Shown: in pieces, positions 19,378 through 28,952 of the stretch
Layout: the number at the start of each line of letters is the position of its first letter
Position numbering within the stretch: the stretch's first letter is position 1
Source: Zygnema cylindricum
Lineage: Eukaryota; Streptophyta; Zygnematophyceae; Zygnematales; Zygnemataceae
Assembly (NCBI GenBank): GCA_037447655.1
Contig: JBBHKE010000491.1
Coordinates: 62,001-126,000, forward strand
Reading direction: 5' to 3'
DNA length: 64,000 nucleotides
Made by a program: the position numbers and the translations under genes
The notes under the pieces: generated by a model
What the model saw: the letters and a program-made list of their open reading frames with translations, nothing else
Told to the model about the DNA's origin: nothing
Databases searched by the model: none

Positions 19378-20459
19378 GGACTACACTCGGAAGCCCCACA
19401 GACTACCCCTTAAACAGCTGTATTTCAGACGACACAGATTACTCCACAGTACACAAAGTCACCTCAAACTGCACCAATATGTAGTATATTATATATAATG
19501 TAAACTACCAAAGTTACAGCAAAATCCACCAAGGCATCTAGAAGATATAAGCTCCAGAGTTTCCCAAAAATAGCTGACAGCTTCACAAACTAACCACTTA
19601 GACTGTTCATAGAATCTTACAGAGATACTGGAATACAATGAAACTTCGCACACATATAGATTCTATATCATATAATATCTCCACAAAGTTTCACATGAAA
19701 GCATCAATCAGAATGATCACACCAACAGGTCAAAGATGCAGAAAGTAGTCTGCCATTACTTTGATTAACTTGACTGTGATACTCAAAATATTCTAAGTCC
19801 TACAAGTTATACTCAGAGAGTTCACTACTGAATGTACGGCGGCATACCAACCGTACGGTATCTACCATCTACCTAAACTATTGTAAGTATACCTGAATAG
19901 TTCGAGGTATGTCAGATCGAAGAACTCTACACTAATAACTAATTAGCAAAAAGACAAACCTTTGTTGTACATAATATTTACACCGACGTCTCCATAATCT
20001 TTGTATGTCAAAAACCAAGCTACCACTATGTAACCACTAAACAAATATCATTACTCAAAATCTATACTAGTTACATTATCAGCAGCTGCGTCAGCTGCTT
20101 TGTCCGTGCCGATCATATCAAGGTAACCGCAGCTGCGTTGATTCGTCTGCGTCGCAGCTGCTCCGTACCGGCGGCCCATATTCCTCCAAAATTACCGCAG
20201 TTGCGTTGTCCTGTCTGCGTCGCAACTGCGCCGTACCGGCGGTACCTGTTTCAATATTTCGTTTATTCCACATCGGATCGCTTCGCGATCCGCCGTCCAT
20301 TTGTCAATGCTTGTACCCGCCACTCAGTGAGTCTTTTACATCACTTTAGTTATATCCGTTCGTTCGCTCCCCCAATCCATGAATCCATTCAAACCTCCAC
20401 ATTAAATTCCATAGCGCACGAAATGTCGCGTACGCACGAAACAAACTTTTGAAAACAAA
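19352..20459 (-). repeat. RE5 5' LTR, 1108 bp
   Basis: Partner of 15897-17005. The right end has lost one base (CAAA for CAACA). The start codon of the 520-aa ORF (19375-19377) lies 26 bases inside this LTR. Confidence 0.92.
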
Positions 20460-21897
20460 AGTGGGTATTTAAGTTGAAACTCAATCCGGATAACACTATC
20501 GAGCAATATAAGGTCAGATTAGTGGCAAAGGGGTTCACACAAAAGGAGGGAATTGATTATAACGAGACCTTCGCCCCGGTTGTTAGATTTCCCTCCATCC
20601 AGATACTACTTAGTCTAGCGGCAACGGAAGACATGGAAGTGCCCCAGATAGACTTCAAAACCACCTTTTTTCACAAAGATTTATAAGAAGAGATCTTCAT
20701 GCGATAGCCGGAAGGATTTGTGGAGAAAGGAGAAGAAAGTAAGGTGTGCAGATTGATAAAATCTCTTTATGGACTAAAGCAAGTTCCACGCCAATGGAAC
20801 AAGAAGTTGGACGAGTTTTTGACAAGTTTTGGATATATCTAATCAGTTCCGATCATTCTATCTATCTATTTGAGGATGAGGAAGGTATTATTTTCATTGC
20901 AATATATGTTGATGATTTCCTTGCTTGAGTAAATCACCAGAGAAAATTAATAGATTGAAAAAGGATCTAAAGAGTAGATTTGAAATGAAAGACTTAGGGG
21001 AGGCAAAGCATATTTTGGGAATTCAGATAAAGAGGGATACAGAGAAGAAAACAATGACACTAACTCAAAAGAAAGCGATAAGAAATATGCTTGAAAAAAT
21101 TCAAATGGATAAAGCAAATAGATGTACGACTCCGATGGATTTAAAAAAGGGAAATAAGGGGAGCTCAGAAGAGAGAGTTCTGATTTTGGAAAATGAGTTA
21201 GGACTTGAGAAAAAAGAGTTTATGCAAACTATTTTGTACAGACAAGTTGTCGGTAATTTGATCTATTTTATGAACAATACCCGTCCAGATCTAGCAACAC
21301 CTGTAGGGATATTGACTAAGAGTCAAAATGAACCTAAGAAGAAAAATTGGGAAGCGGCCAAGAGAGTCATGCGATACTTGATAAAAGGAGAGATTAGTGA
21401 TTGCATTTGGGAGGGGATAATACTGAAATCACCACTTGGAGTGATGTTAGTTATAGGGATGCTCCCATGAGGAGGTTTTTTTTTGGATATGTGTTGTATG
21501 TTGGGAATGGAGCTTGCTGTTGGACCAGAAAGCAACAAAAGGTGATTGCTTAGTCCACCATGGAGGCTGAGTATATGGCCTCTTGTTTAGCTGTAAAATA
21601 ATAATGAGGGTGAAATCTTTGCTTCAAGAACTTGGATATATGAAGAATGGAGTGCAAAAGATATTTTGTGATAATCAAGCTGAAATTGCAATTTCAACGA
21701 ATCCGAAGCATCATTTTAAATCAAAGCATATGGATATTCGTTTGAGCTTTGTTAGAGAGAAGGTTGAGAATAAAATAATTAGTTTGGAATATAGACCAGA
21801 TGGAGAAATGGTAACACATATGATGATTAAGCCGGTTCCTTCTCCCAAATTGATATTTTGTAGGGAGAAGTGTGGACTGAAAGAAAAGATAGACTAG
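20460..21897 (+). pseudogene. RE4 reverse transcriptase and RNase H after the RE5 insertion
   Basis: [18 protein letters not shown] continues the RE4 frame. RT pieces: TFAPVVRFPSIQILLSLAA, a stop at 20684, SLYGLKQ-like sequence, FIAIYVDDFLA (catalytic YVDD intact) with a TGA at 20926, then FEMKDLGEAKHILGIQ and VVGNLIYFMNNTRPDLA. RNase H is weak: the GDA block is altered near 21470. It ends with KHMDIRLSFVREKVENK and KPVPSPKLIFCREKCGL at 21897. Several stops; no function. Confidence 0.87.
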
Positions 21898-21910
21898 AAA
21901 ATAAGGGGAG

Positions 21911-22120
21911 TGTTGAAAAAAGGTATTTTAGATTCTATCTCTTTTATTAGTCTATGGTCATTCTACAGTTCTCATACTTGTCATAGTCACTGAGAACCAG
22001 CATGCAGCCATGGTTGCCTCGGGCAGATGAGAAGGCAGGCACCGGCAGGCAACCATGGCAGCCTCGGGAAGATGAGAAGACAGGTAGAAGGCATAGCTCT
22101 AGCAAAAACATAGGATGTCA
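21911..22120 (+). repeat. RE4 3' LTR, truncated
   Basis: TGTTGAAAAAAGG follows the tract ATAAGGGGAG, a normal LTR start. About 210 bp follow, with two near-copies of a ~45-bp unit (CCTCGGGCAGATGAGAAGGC / CCTCGGGAAGATGAGAAGAC, from about 22007), before the sequence switches to the 202-bp repeat. Confidence 0.75.
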
Positions 22121-22322
22121 TGTCGAGCGTGCCGGGGAACCGTGAGGTTTAGGTAAGAGGTCCGAGGAGTTGTGCATAAAAAACCTGCATTCCACCCCAA
22201 ATGTTGATGCTCCCCTAGATCCGTGGCAATGCCCTTCTCTGTTCCTTCCCCCCTAGGGATAATCCATAGGTGATGATGAGGAATTGAGTGAAAAAGAAAA
22301 AGTATCCCTTACCCCCCCCCCA
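22121..22322 (-). repeat. 202-bp repeat, second copy of the probable GY1 LTR
   Basis: Matches 36167-36371 in the same orientation, from TGTCGAGCGTG to a C run ending in CA. In the minus sense it starts TGGGGGGG and ends CTCGACA, LTR-like ends. Right flank AATTC and left flank TGTCA do not match, so it is not a clean solo LTR. Confidence 0.6.
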
Positions 22323-23085
22323 AATTCCGTGTTTATCCACCGGAAGCCCACTAAATGCTACACCCCCTACCACTCTCCCAAAAATATAAAAAAAATGCGA
22401 GTCGTCTAATCGAGCCCACAATAAATCTGGAAAAAAACGAAGGATGACCACAAGAATGTGCAAATAACTCCAATGCAGAAATATAGAAATAATAAATATC
22501 GGCTTTTTCAAATTACACAATATCACCTTGCCCCAAAGAATGGAAATAAATATAAAAATAAATGAAAATGGTGAAGGGAGCTCACATACCTCGGAGTACA
22601 ATATTGACCAAACTTCAGAAGAAGAACTCTTCCAATGGCCCCGAAAACAGGTATAAGTCTCACTCACCCCTCGGTTCCACGGTACAGATCCGACTAGACT
22701 CTTCTAAGTTTCAAACAGCGAAAGTCCAAACCGCCCAAAAAAGAGGATAAGGCCAACTACCCACCTGAGCTACGGTCTCCACAAAAGACAATCCAAAACA
22801 AAGATGGCAAAAGAGTCCACTACACAATGCAACAGTTCTCCAATAGAGGAATGATTTAATTCTCAGGGGGTTTTCTCAAGAGACAGTACTGAAATAGCAG
22901 CCTGTCTCTTTCGGCCCCAAGTGCCTTATACAACCAAAGTTTGTCCTACTGCAAGGGCCAAATTCAAAGCAATGCCAAAGGCTAATCAGCGGCCAGCAAT
23001 TGTTATCGTAATGACATAAGCCAAAACAACCTGTACTTCACTCTAGGCAAAAAGTAAGACGACAATCTCCGGCTGGATTGGCAGC
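22323..23085. other. Unassigned, host sequence left of RE6
   Basis: Continues at 35736 on the far side of RE6. No ORF with recognisable domains in either strand and no obvious repeat. It may be remains of a GY1-type element, since a copy of its LTR-like repeat lies on each side, but nothing inside proves this. Confidence 0.4.
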
Positions 23086-23240
23086 AGTTGAAAAGAGGTA
23101 ATTAATAGTTCACTTCTATAGTTTAGTTAGAATGTAAAGAGAGAGAAAGATAGAACCAAAGGCACGCAATGGTTGCCGCGTCATTTAGGAGGGAGAATGA
23201 AATAGAAGGTATTTTACTATTTGTAGCAAAATACTGCCTT

Positions 23241-23309
23241 AAGCCGCATTTGAACCGGGGTCTACCGAATACTACTTAGACCCTTGCCTTATCCATTAAG
23301 GCACTAACG
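23241..23309 (-). other. tRNA-like block on the antisense strand of the RE6 LTR
   Basis: Read on the minus strand: GTGCCTTAATGGATAAGGC resembles a tRNA-Arg D-arm with A box, a seven-base stem GGGTCTA...TAGACCC sits where the anticodon arm would be, and CCGGTTCAAATGC fits the B-box consensus GWTCRANNC. No paired acceptor stem, so not a working tRNA gene. The 3' LTR copy is at 34988-35056. It could be a SINE head or tRNA relic. Confidence 0.5.
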
Positions 23310-23602
23310 AAGAGATATACGTATTACGTTTCACGCATATTTATCTATTTGTTAAACGGGCTTATTTGCATTAGACTAACGAAAACACGATTAATTAATT
23401 CATGCATGGAAGCAAATCGAAGCCGCATAAATACAAATGATCGGACAGCCACAATTACAGCCGCCACCCGCAATAAAATTTCGGCGGCCTTTGGGGATAG
23501 CGTCACGCGACGCCACGTGGCACCATACTATTGGATACCAGAGAAGATGGGAGGAGGAACCATGGCTCCCGTTTTGACAAGCGTCACTTTGAAAGCCATG
23601 TC

Positions 23603-23650
23603 GTACAATGGTCGTACAATAAGTACATCGCCTAATGTACCTTCTTGTAC
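23603..23650 (+). promoter_or_regulatory. RE6 GTAC array in U3
   Basis: GTAC at 23603, 23613, 23623, 23637 and 23647: steps 10, 10, 14, 10, about 130 to 175 bp before the probable start site. RE7 has the same spacing with unrelated bases between the motifs. Confidence 0.6.
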
Positions 23651-23787
23651 TATATAGTGTTTCTATTGGACTAGGGTTTAGTAGTAGGCAGTCGTAAGTA
23701 GGCAGACCAGGACTTAGTGAAATTTAGGTACCTCTCTCTAAGAGAGTTTGTAACTATAAAGGTCATCTTTGACCAACCATAACTTAC

Positions 23788-23801
23788 TGCTCAGGGGAGC
23801 A
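23788..23801 (+). other. RE6 leader hairpin 1
   Basis: TGCTC-AGGG-GAGCA directly after CATAACTTA; ACTC-AAGG-GAGT follows near 23827-23838. The third hairpin is decayed here but intact in the 3' LTR (CCTCA-TAGGGG-TGAGG near 35591-35606). Confidence 0.65.
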
Positions 23802-23964
23802 AATTCAGTGAATCTTTTTTCATTTCACTCAAGGGAGTCTTGTCCTCACAAAAAAGAGAGTGGTCAGAATGTTTTTGTGCCTGAGCGGCGCTTATTCAGC
23901 GGGAAAGTAGAAGAGGCAAATATTATCCTAGAGGCTTTAAATAGGCTGCTCATTCTTTGGGTCA

Positions 23965-25131
23965 ATGGAGACCATAGAATTGCAGGTTATGGGCTCACCC
24001 TCTAGGGTGCACATATTTGATGGATCAGACTTTCTTTATTGGGAAATGATGATGGAGGGAGAACTATTTGAGAAACACCTATGGGGCATAGTATCCGGAC
24101 AAGTTCGATGCCCACCTCCACTTGGGTTTGGAGAAACCCTTTTTTTTGGCACCTCCGCCTCTGCAGTAAGTAGAACAGCTGCCACCATCACTGAGGATAA
24201 AGACGAGGAAGGAGAGGAGATTGTCATGGAAGGAGAAATGGGAGGAGTTGCAACTCACGTGACACCATTGCCCACGGCGATACTGGCAGCAACACCACTA
24301 GCAACGGCGACAAATGCTATAATCGAAAGATCGGAGTATGAAAAGTGGAACTTTAAAAACAAGGTTGCTAAGCTCTTAATTCTTAAAAATGTAGCAAAGA
24401 GCATTGCCATTTCCCTTATGCACGTTAAATCTTCATCTCAGATTTGGATATCACTAGTTATCAAATATATGAGTGGATCATTGTTGCAACAACAGTTGGC
24501 AGAAAACAAGATTGCAGCTTATACTTATAAGGGAGGAAGCATGAATAATTATTGCAATGATTTAGGAGCATTATTTGGAGAGCTAGAGAGTGCAGGTAAC
24601 TCATGGTCTGAGAGACAAAGAGTGAACACATTAATGATGAAACTACCTGAAGAGTATGAGAATATCATTAATCGATTGCAGGACATAGAAGATAGCAATT
24701 CGAATTGGGATGACACAGTGGGAATTATTTTAGTAAAAGAAAGCACTATAAAGCTTAGGAGAGGGAGTCCAAGTGTTCAAGCATTGTCTGCAGGAGCTGA
24801 TTAGCGTAAGCGTGATGAGGAGAGAGAGAAAGATCCTTATCAAAAATTTGGAGGAAGAGGACAAGGAGGTGGCAGATTTGATAGACAAGGGAGAGGAACT
24901 TCTCGAGGAGGATTATGTCACATCTGCAAGAAACCGGGACACTATATGGCAGATTGTGGCAAACTTGGAGATCTTCGACTAAAAGATGGGCAAGGGAACT
25001 CAAGAAATGGAGGAAAGAAAAAGGCTTTCCTAACTCACGTTCATGATGAGCAAGAGAACGAAGAAACCGAACAGGAAGAGGAGCTTGTGAAGCTTGAGGA
25101 GCTTCTTCTTAATCCGAAAAACATTGAATAG
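23965..25131 (+). CDS. gag: RE6 Gag, with in-frame TAG at 24802
   Basis: METIELQVMGSPSRVHIFDG begins in the LTR and crosses the primer site. Copia Gag blocks follow: FLYWEMMMEGELFEKHLWGIVSG, a variable Thr/Ala linker, WNFKNKVAKLLILKN, QQQLAENKIAAYTYKGGSMNNYCNDL and LMMKLPEEYENIINRLQD, to SAGAD at 24801. The TAG there sits where the related Gags have Trp. The frame then continues RKRDEEREKD to the zinc knuckle CHICKKPGHYMADC (about 24920-24960) and an acidic stretch to a second TAG at 25129. A protein ending at the first stop would lack the zinc knuckle. Confidence 0.85.
23985..23999 (+). promoter_or_regulatory. RE6 primer-binding site
   Basis: GGTTATGGGCTCACC, 14 of 15 to the RE1 form, directly after the LTR. 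Confidence 0.8.
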
Positions 25132-26520
25132 CATGTTGACATTCCACGGAGACAAAAGTGTGCTTTCGGAGGTAAGAGGGATCCACCTGAAGATGGGTGG
25201 ATCATAGACTCAGGGGCCTCAATGCATATGTGCAAAGATAAAAGGTGGTTCACTAAACTGAGAAAGATCCCAACAGTTGAGATAGAGTACGAAGATGGTA
25301 GAGTAGAAACCACAAGTCTTGTTAGAACTGTTGACTTGAAGGTTCTAGTTAATGGAAAGGCCTCAATTGTAACACTCTCAGAAGTTCTTTACATTCCACA
25401 TCTTAGTAAGAACTTGGTCTCAACAGCTGTCCTAGATGAAAAGGAGTTTGAAATAAGAACTAGGACAGGAATCTTCACAGCAAGCTTTGATAATGAGGTT
25501 TATTTCATAGCTGAGAAGGGCAGTCAGGGAATATTCAGAATTGTGCTTTGTAATGAAAAGAGTGTTCTCTACTCGTGTGCAAGTGAGATGATGCTTTGGC
25601 ACAAAAGGTTGGGGCATGTGCATCTAGATAGATTAAAGAAAATGAAGAAAAATGGAATAGTGGAGGGTATTACTTTTGTGGATGATGAGACCTTTGATGA
25701 TTGCAGTGGATGTGCCCAAGGGAAGATTCATAGACTTCCATTTCCAAAGGCAACCACATTTAGGAGAGAGAAAGTATTATATCTAGTTCACACTGATGTT
25801 TGGGGACCTGCTAGGTATGCTTCACATGGGGGAAAGAGATGGATGTTAACCATCACAGATGATTGGTCTAGATACACGAAGGTATACTTTCTCAGACATA
25901 AGTCAGAGGTATTAAGATGTTTCAAAGAGTATAAAGTATGGAGTGAAAAACTACATGAAACCTCAATAAAAGAGATAAGAAGTGATAATGGGAAAGAATA
26001 CACCTCAAGGGAATTTGAAGATTTTTTTAAAGAAGAAGGAATTCATCATGAGAAAACTGTTCCCTATAATCCGGAACAAAATGGAGTAGCAAAAAGAGTG
26101 AATAGAACTTTAGGAGATGTGTCAAGAAGTATGTTAACTAATAAGAGGATAGGGTTGCAGTTTTGGGCGGAGTCTATGAACTATGCTAATTTCATCAAAA
26201 ATAGAGTTCTAACTTCTACAAATAAGGAGGAAACTCCGTATGAGAGGTGGACAGGAAGAAAGCCTGATTTGTCTAGTTTGAGAGTGTTCGGAAGTCAAGT
26301 CTACAGTTTGGATTCCGATAAGAACAAATGGAAGTTAGAGGGGAGAGGGAAACCAGGATATCTTGTAGGATATGATAAGAGCAGAAAAGGATACCGAGTG
26401 TATGACTTGAAAAAGAAAGATATAATTTTGGTAAAAGACATAGTGGTGATGAATGAAGAGAAGTCCATTGATCCATTCAATTGTAATAAGGAAGTAAAAA
26501 TCAGATTTGAAACGGATTAG
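25132..26520 (+). CDS. RE6 protease-integrase segment
   Basis: Continuous frame from the TAG at 25129 to a TAG at 26518 (432 codons from the first Met at 25222). Protease: DGWIIDSGASMHMCKD, triad intact. Integrase zinc finger: WHKRLGH plus CSGCAQGK (HHCC complete). Catalytic core: HTDVWGPA (first Asp), IRSDNGKEYTS (second Asp), NPEQNGVAKRVNRT (Glu). All three catalytic residues are present, so this is the best-kept integrase in the window. The C-terminal region ends at VMNEEKSIDPFNCNK. It would have been cleaved from a Gag-Pol polyprotein. Confidence 0.9.
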   Translation, partial: HVDIPRRQKCAFGGKRDPPEDGWIIDSGASMHMCKDKRWFTKLRKIPTVEIEYEDGRVETTSLVRTVDLKVLVNGKASIVTLSEVLYIPHLSKNLVSTAVLDEKEFEIRTRTGIFTASFDNEVYFIAEKGSQGIFRIVLCNEKSVLYSCASEMMLWHKRLGHVHLDRLKKMKKNGIVEGITFVDDETFDDCSGCAQGKIHRLPFPKATTFRREKVLYLVHTDVWGPARYASHGGKRWMLTITDDWSRYTKVYFLRHKSEVLRCFKEYKVWSEKLHETSIKEIRSDNGKEYTSREFEDFFKEEGIHHEKTVPYNPEQNGVAKRVNRTLGDVSRSMLTNKRIGLQFWAESMNYANFIKNRVLTSTNKEETPYERWTGRKPDLSSLRVFGSQVYSLDSDKNKWKLEGRGKPGYLVGYDKSRKGYRVYDLKKKDIILVKDIVVMNEEKSIDPFNCNKEVKIRFETD

Positions 26521-27898
26521 TTTTCTGACTTTGACTTTGAAAATGAAGAGAAGGAAAAAGGAGTAAAAGAAAAATCTGCAGATTTACCAAAGGAGAAGGA
26601 GGAAAGGACAACATCCGAGGCAACGCCACAATACGAAGTGGAAACGGAAGAGGAACTTGATGAGACACCGGAATTGGAAGATAGAGGAGCTGAAAATATC
26701 CCTAAACGAAACCCAAGGATGCCTTCCATACCGGCGTCCGATTTTGAAGGGGGAAGAAGATGTAGTAAACGACTTCAAGAATGACAAGTAAATAACCAAC
26801 TCATGAAGATGTCTCACCTAGATGAACCTCAAACATACTTAGAGGCCATAAACACTCCAGAAAGTAGCCGGTGGATCACAGCTATAAATGAAGAAATGGC
26901 CTCTATCATGGAAGCCAATACATGGGAGTTGGTAGATTGTCCACCGGACCGAAAACCGATCGGATGTAAGTGGGTTTTTTAAACTTAAATTAAACCCAGA
27001 TAATACCATTAAAAGGTACAAAGCTAGGTTAGTTGCAAAAGAATATACTCAGCAAGAGGGGATAGACTAGGAAGAAACCTTTGCACCTATTGTTATATTT
27101 CCTTCTGTTAGAATCCTTTTAAGTATAGCGGCAGCGGAGGATATGGAAATCCACCAGATGGATATTAAAACGGCCTTTTTGCACGGAGAGTTGGAAGAAG
27201 AAATTTACATGAGGAAACCAAAAGGATTCGTGGAAAGTGGGGAAGAAAATATAGTTTGCAAATTGATAAAATCACTCTATGGGCTTAAGCAAGCCCCACG
27301 ACAGTGGAATATAAAGCTCGACGTATTTCTGACCGGTTTGGGGTATATCAGAATTAGTTTAGATCACTCCATATATTTATTTGAGGATGAGGATGGAGTG
27401 ATATTTATTGCTATTTATGTGGATGATTTGCTGGTCTTAAGCAAGTCATTAGATAAAATTAACAAACTAAAACGGGATCTTAGAAGTCACTTTGACATAA
27501 AAGATCTCGGCGAAGCAAAGTACATTTTGGGAATTCAAATGGAGAGAGATAGAGGGAATAGGATTATAAGACTCACTGAGAAAGAAGCAATTGGTAATAT
27601 GCTAGAAAATTTCAAATGGAGAAAGCAAACGGATGTACTACTCCCATTGATTTGAAGAAAGTGAGTGAGGGGAGTGAAGAGGGAGGAATATTGATCATAA
27701 ATGATGAGATAGATGAGATAGAAAGAAGATTTATGGAAAATATCCCTTATCGGCAGGTTCTAGGCAGTTTAATATATTTTATGAATTGTACCCGGCCGGA
27801 TGAAGCTGCAGCCGTAGTACTCATCAACAAGAGTCTAAATGAACGAAGAAAGAGAGACTAGGAGGCCGCCAAAAGGGTGGTGACGTATCTGGTGGGGA
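26521..27898 (+). pseudogene. RE6 linker and reverse transcriptase up to RE7
   Basis: An acidic linker in the integrase frame, a TGA at 26782, then [36 protein letters not shown], where a T run (26977-26982) shifts the frame. A 170-codon stretch at 27143 carries MDIKTAFLHGELEEEIYMR, SLYGLKQAPRQWN, FIAIYVDDLLVLSKS (YVDD intact) and AKYILGIQMERD. Another shift near 27610 leads to VLGSLIYFMNCTRPDEAA and a stop at 27859. RE7 splits the RNase H region immediately after YLVGT at 27898. Confidence 0.87.
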
Positions 27899-28566
27899 CA
27901 AGGTGTTGAAATTTATAGATTTCTAGAGTATTTTCTAGGTTTAAATATGTTTGTATAAAAAGAAAAGAAAAGGACGGACAACCAACCTCACCCTGTGCTC
28001 TCTAGCCCACATACTTGTTGTAGTCACTAAAGGTTAGAGAGGGTGGTTGATCCATGGCTGCCTTAGTTCAATAGGCAGCTATTTTTAGTAGGTTACTAAA
28101 AATATACTCGACGGAAGTGAGATTTGATCGCGGTACCTACAGTACGTCAAGTTGGCCGGTAGCGATCAGCTTTATCCTAATAGACTAGGACCAATGCTAA
28201 GTGCTATGGTATGTGATAGATATATATATAGTTCGGGTGAATTAAATCCATTTAAATACAACTGTTTACGGCGTAAATAGATTCAGTTTTAGAAAGTACG
28301 TCGTACAATAGTAATTCAAAACGGATACCACGCATTTTGTTTTGAACGCGAAACAAATGCAGCCCAAGTATTTATTACGGCTAAGATTGCATTTCGCATA
28401 AAATCCAACGGCGCACATCATCGCCGAAATCGCGAAGAGGTCACTTTGGCGTTTTGTGACGTGGCATGACCTGGAGCCACGTGGAAAGATGACATTTGGT
28501 CATAAAAATTCCGAGGAACGTACCTACGAGTGAAATGCAAACACGCGTTTGCTTAATAGCCTTGTC

Positions 28567-28618
28567 GTACATAGGTCATACAAAAGGTACACCGGCAGTA
28601 GTACTTTTTGTACGGTAC
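28567..28618 (+). promoter_or_regulatory. RE7 GTAC array in U3
   Basis: GTAC starts at 28567, 28587, 28601, 28610 and 28615. An ATAC at 28577 fills the missing 10-bp step, so the pattern 10, 10, 14, 9 matches RE6 (10, 10, 14, 10). Confidence 0.55.
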
Positions 28619-28788
28619 AGTAATATGATTGGTCTGTACTTCAATAGACAGAAGTTATTAGAGAGAATCAGGACTTGGAAAATTTTGGTAGGTGTCACCT
28701 CTCCCTTTGAGAGTTTGTATAAATTGGCATTTTAACTGCCTCATAACTTATCGCCTGGTTGGGCTTTTTTTGAGATTCTTTTTCCTAT

Positions 28789-28858
28789 GGACTAAGGGGA
28801 GTCCAAGCTGCACAGGGTGCATTCAGATTGTCAGCTTGATTACCTGGCCAGCAATGGC
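28789..28858 (+). other. RE7 leader hairpins 2 to 4
   Basis: GGACT-AAGGGG-AGTCC (28789-28804), TGCAC-AGG-GTGCA (28809-28821) and GCCA-GCAA-TGGC (28847-28858). In the 3' LTR the second reads GGACTC-AGAG-GAGTCC and the third TGCAC-ACGG-GTGCA (34179-34192). Stems differ from RE1 and RE4 but stay paired. Confidence 0.7.
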
Positions 28859-28937
28859 TGTGGGTTAAAGTGGGCTAGTTAACAACTATATAGAGGCTTC
28901 CTGTATTTTGTAGTCCAATAGAGGACACATAATTGCA

Positions 28938-28952
28938 GGCTTTGGGCCCACC
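28938..28952 (+). promoter_or_regulatory. RE7 primer-binding site, mutated
   Basis: GGCTTTGGGCCCACC, 13 of 15; the ATG has become TTG. Confidence 0.7.

Larger units (their letters stand above)
15897..20459 (-). mobile_element. RE5: young gag-only copia-type LTR element
   Basis: LTRs at 15897-17005 and 19352-20459 differ at about 18 to 20 positions in 1.1 kb by my count, and AGTGG is duplicated on both sides, so this is a recent, complete insertion. The 2346-bp interior holds a primer site, one 520-codon ORF with a Gag zinc knuckle, and about 800 bp of noncoding repeats, but no protease, integrase, RT or RNase H. It must borrow those enzymes. A 14-of-15 primer site and an LTR-internal start tie it to the neighbouring copia families. 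Confidence 0.93.
12569..22120 (+). mobile_element. RE4: degraded copia element interrupted by RE5
   Basis: 5' LTR remnant (12569-12958), primer site, gag, protease, integrase and linker up to 15896. RE5 occupies 15897-20459, and reverse transcriptase resumes after it in register (KWV / VFKLKLN), with AGTGG duplicated at 15892-15896 and 20460-20464. RT and RNase H end at 21897, followed by a polypurine tract (about 21897-21910) and 210 bp of the 3' LTR (21911-22120) cut off at the 202-bp repeat. Many stops and frameshifts make it the most decayed of the longer copies. Confidence 0.88.
23086..23984 (+). repeat. RE6 5' LTR, 899 bp
   Basis: Begins AGTTGAAAAGAGG (TG changed to AG; the 3' copy has TGTTAAAAAGAGG) and ends GAATTGCA. 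In order it has the antisense tRNA-like block (23241-23309), GTAC array (23603-23650), TATAAA (about 23756), CATAACTTA (23778-23786), hairpins, and the gag ATG 20 bases before its end. Confidence 0.9.
27904..28937 (+). repeat. RE7 5' LTR, 1034 bp
   Basis: TGTTGAAATTTATAG to AATTGCA. Holds an antisense tRNA-like block (about 28093-28190), GTAC at 28567, 28587, 28601, 28610 and 28615, TATAAA at 28718-28723, CATAACTTA at 28742, hairpins at 28789-28804, 28809-28821 and 28847-28858. The start codon seen in the 3' LTR copy (ATGGAGGACACAG) is ATA here and a TAA follows, so this copy cannot start gag normally. Confidence 0.92.

Noticed and set aside
22215-22667. 150-codon minus frame with hydrophobic runs (membrane protein?)
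   Set aside because: Spans the LTR-like repeat and a C run; composition is AT-rich low complexity and there is no conserved domain.
22323-23085. Host gene exons in the unassigned interval
   Set aside because: No conserved protein blocks or paired splice signals could be supported in any frame.
23241-23309. A functional tRNA gene in the RE6 LTR
   Set aside because: A and B boxes are plausible, but no acceptor stem pairs and no proper anticodon loop can be drawn; listed only as tRNA-like.
24802-24804. Programmed stop readthrough separating Gag from Pol in RE6
   Set aside because: The TAG precedes the zinc knuckle, relatives have Trp there, and RE1 has its stop at another place; random decay is simpler.
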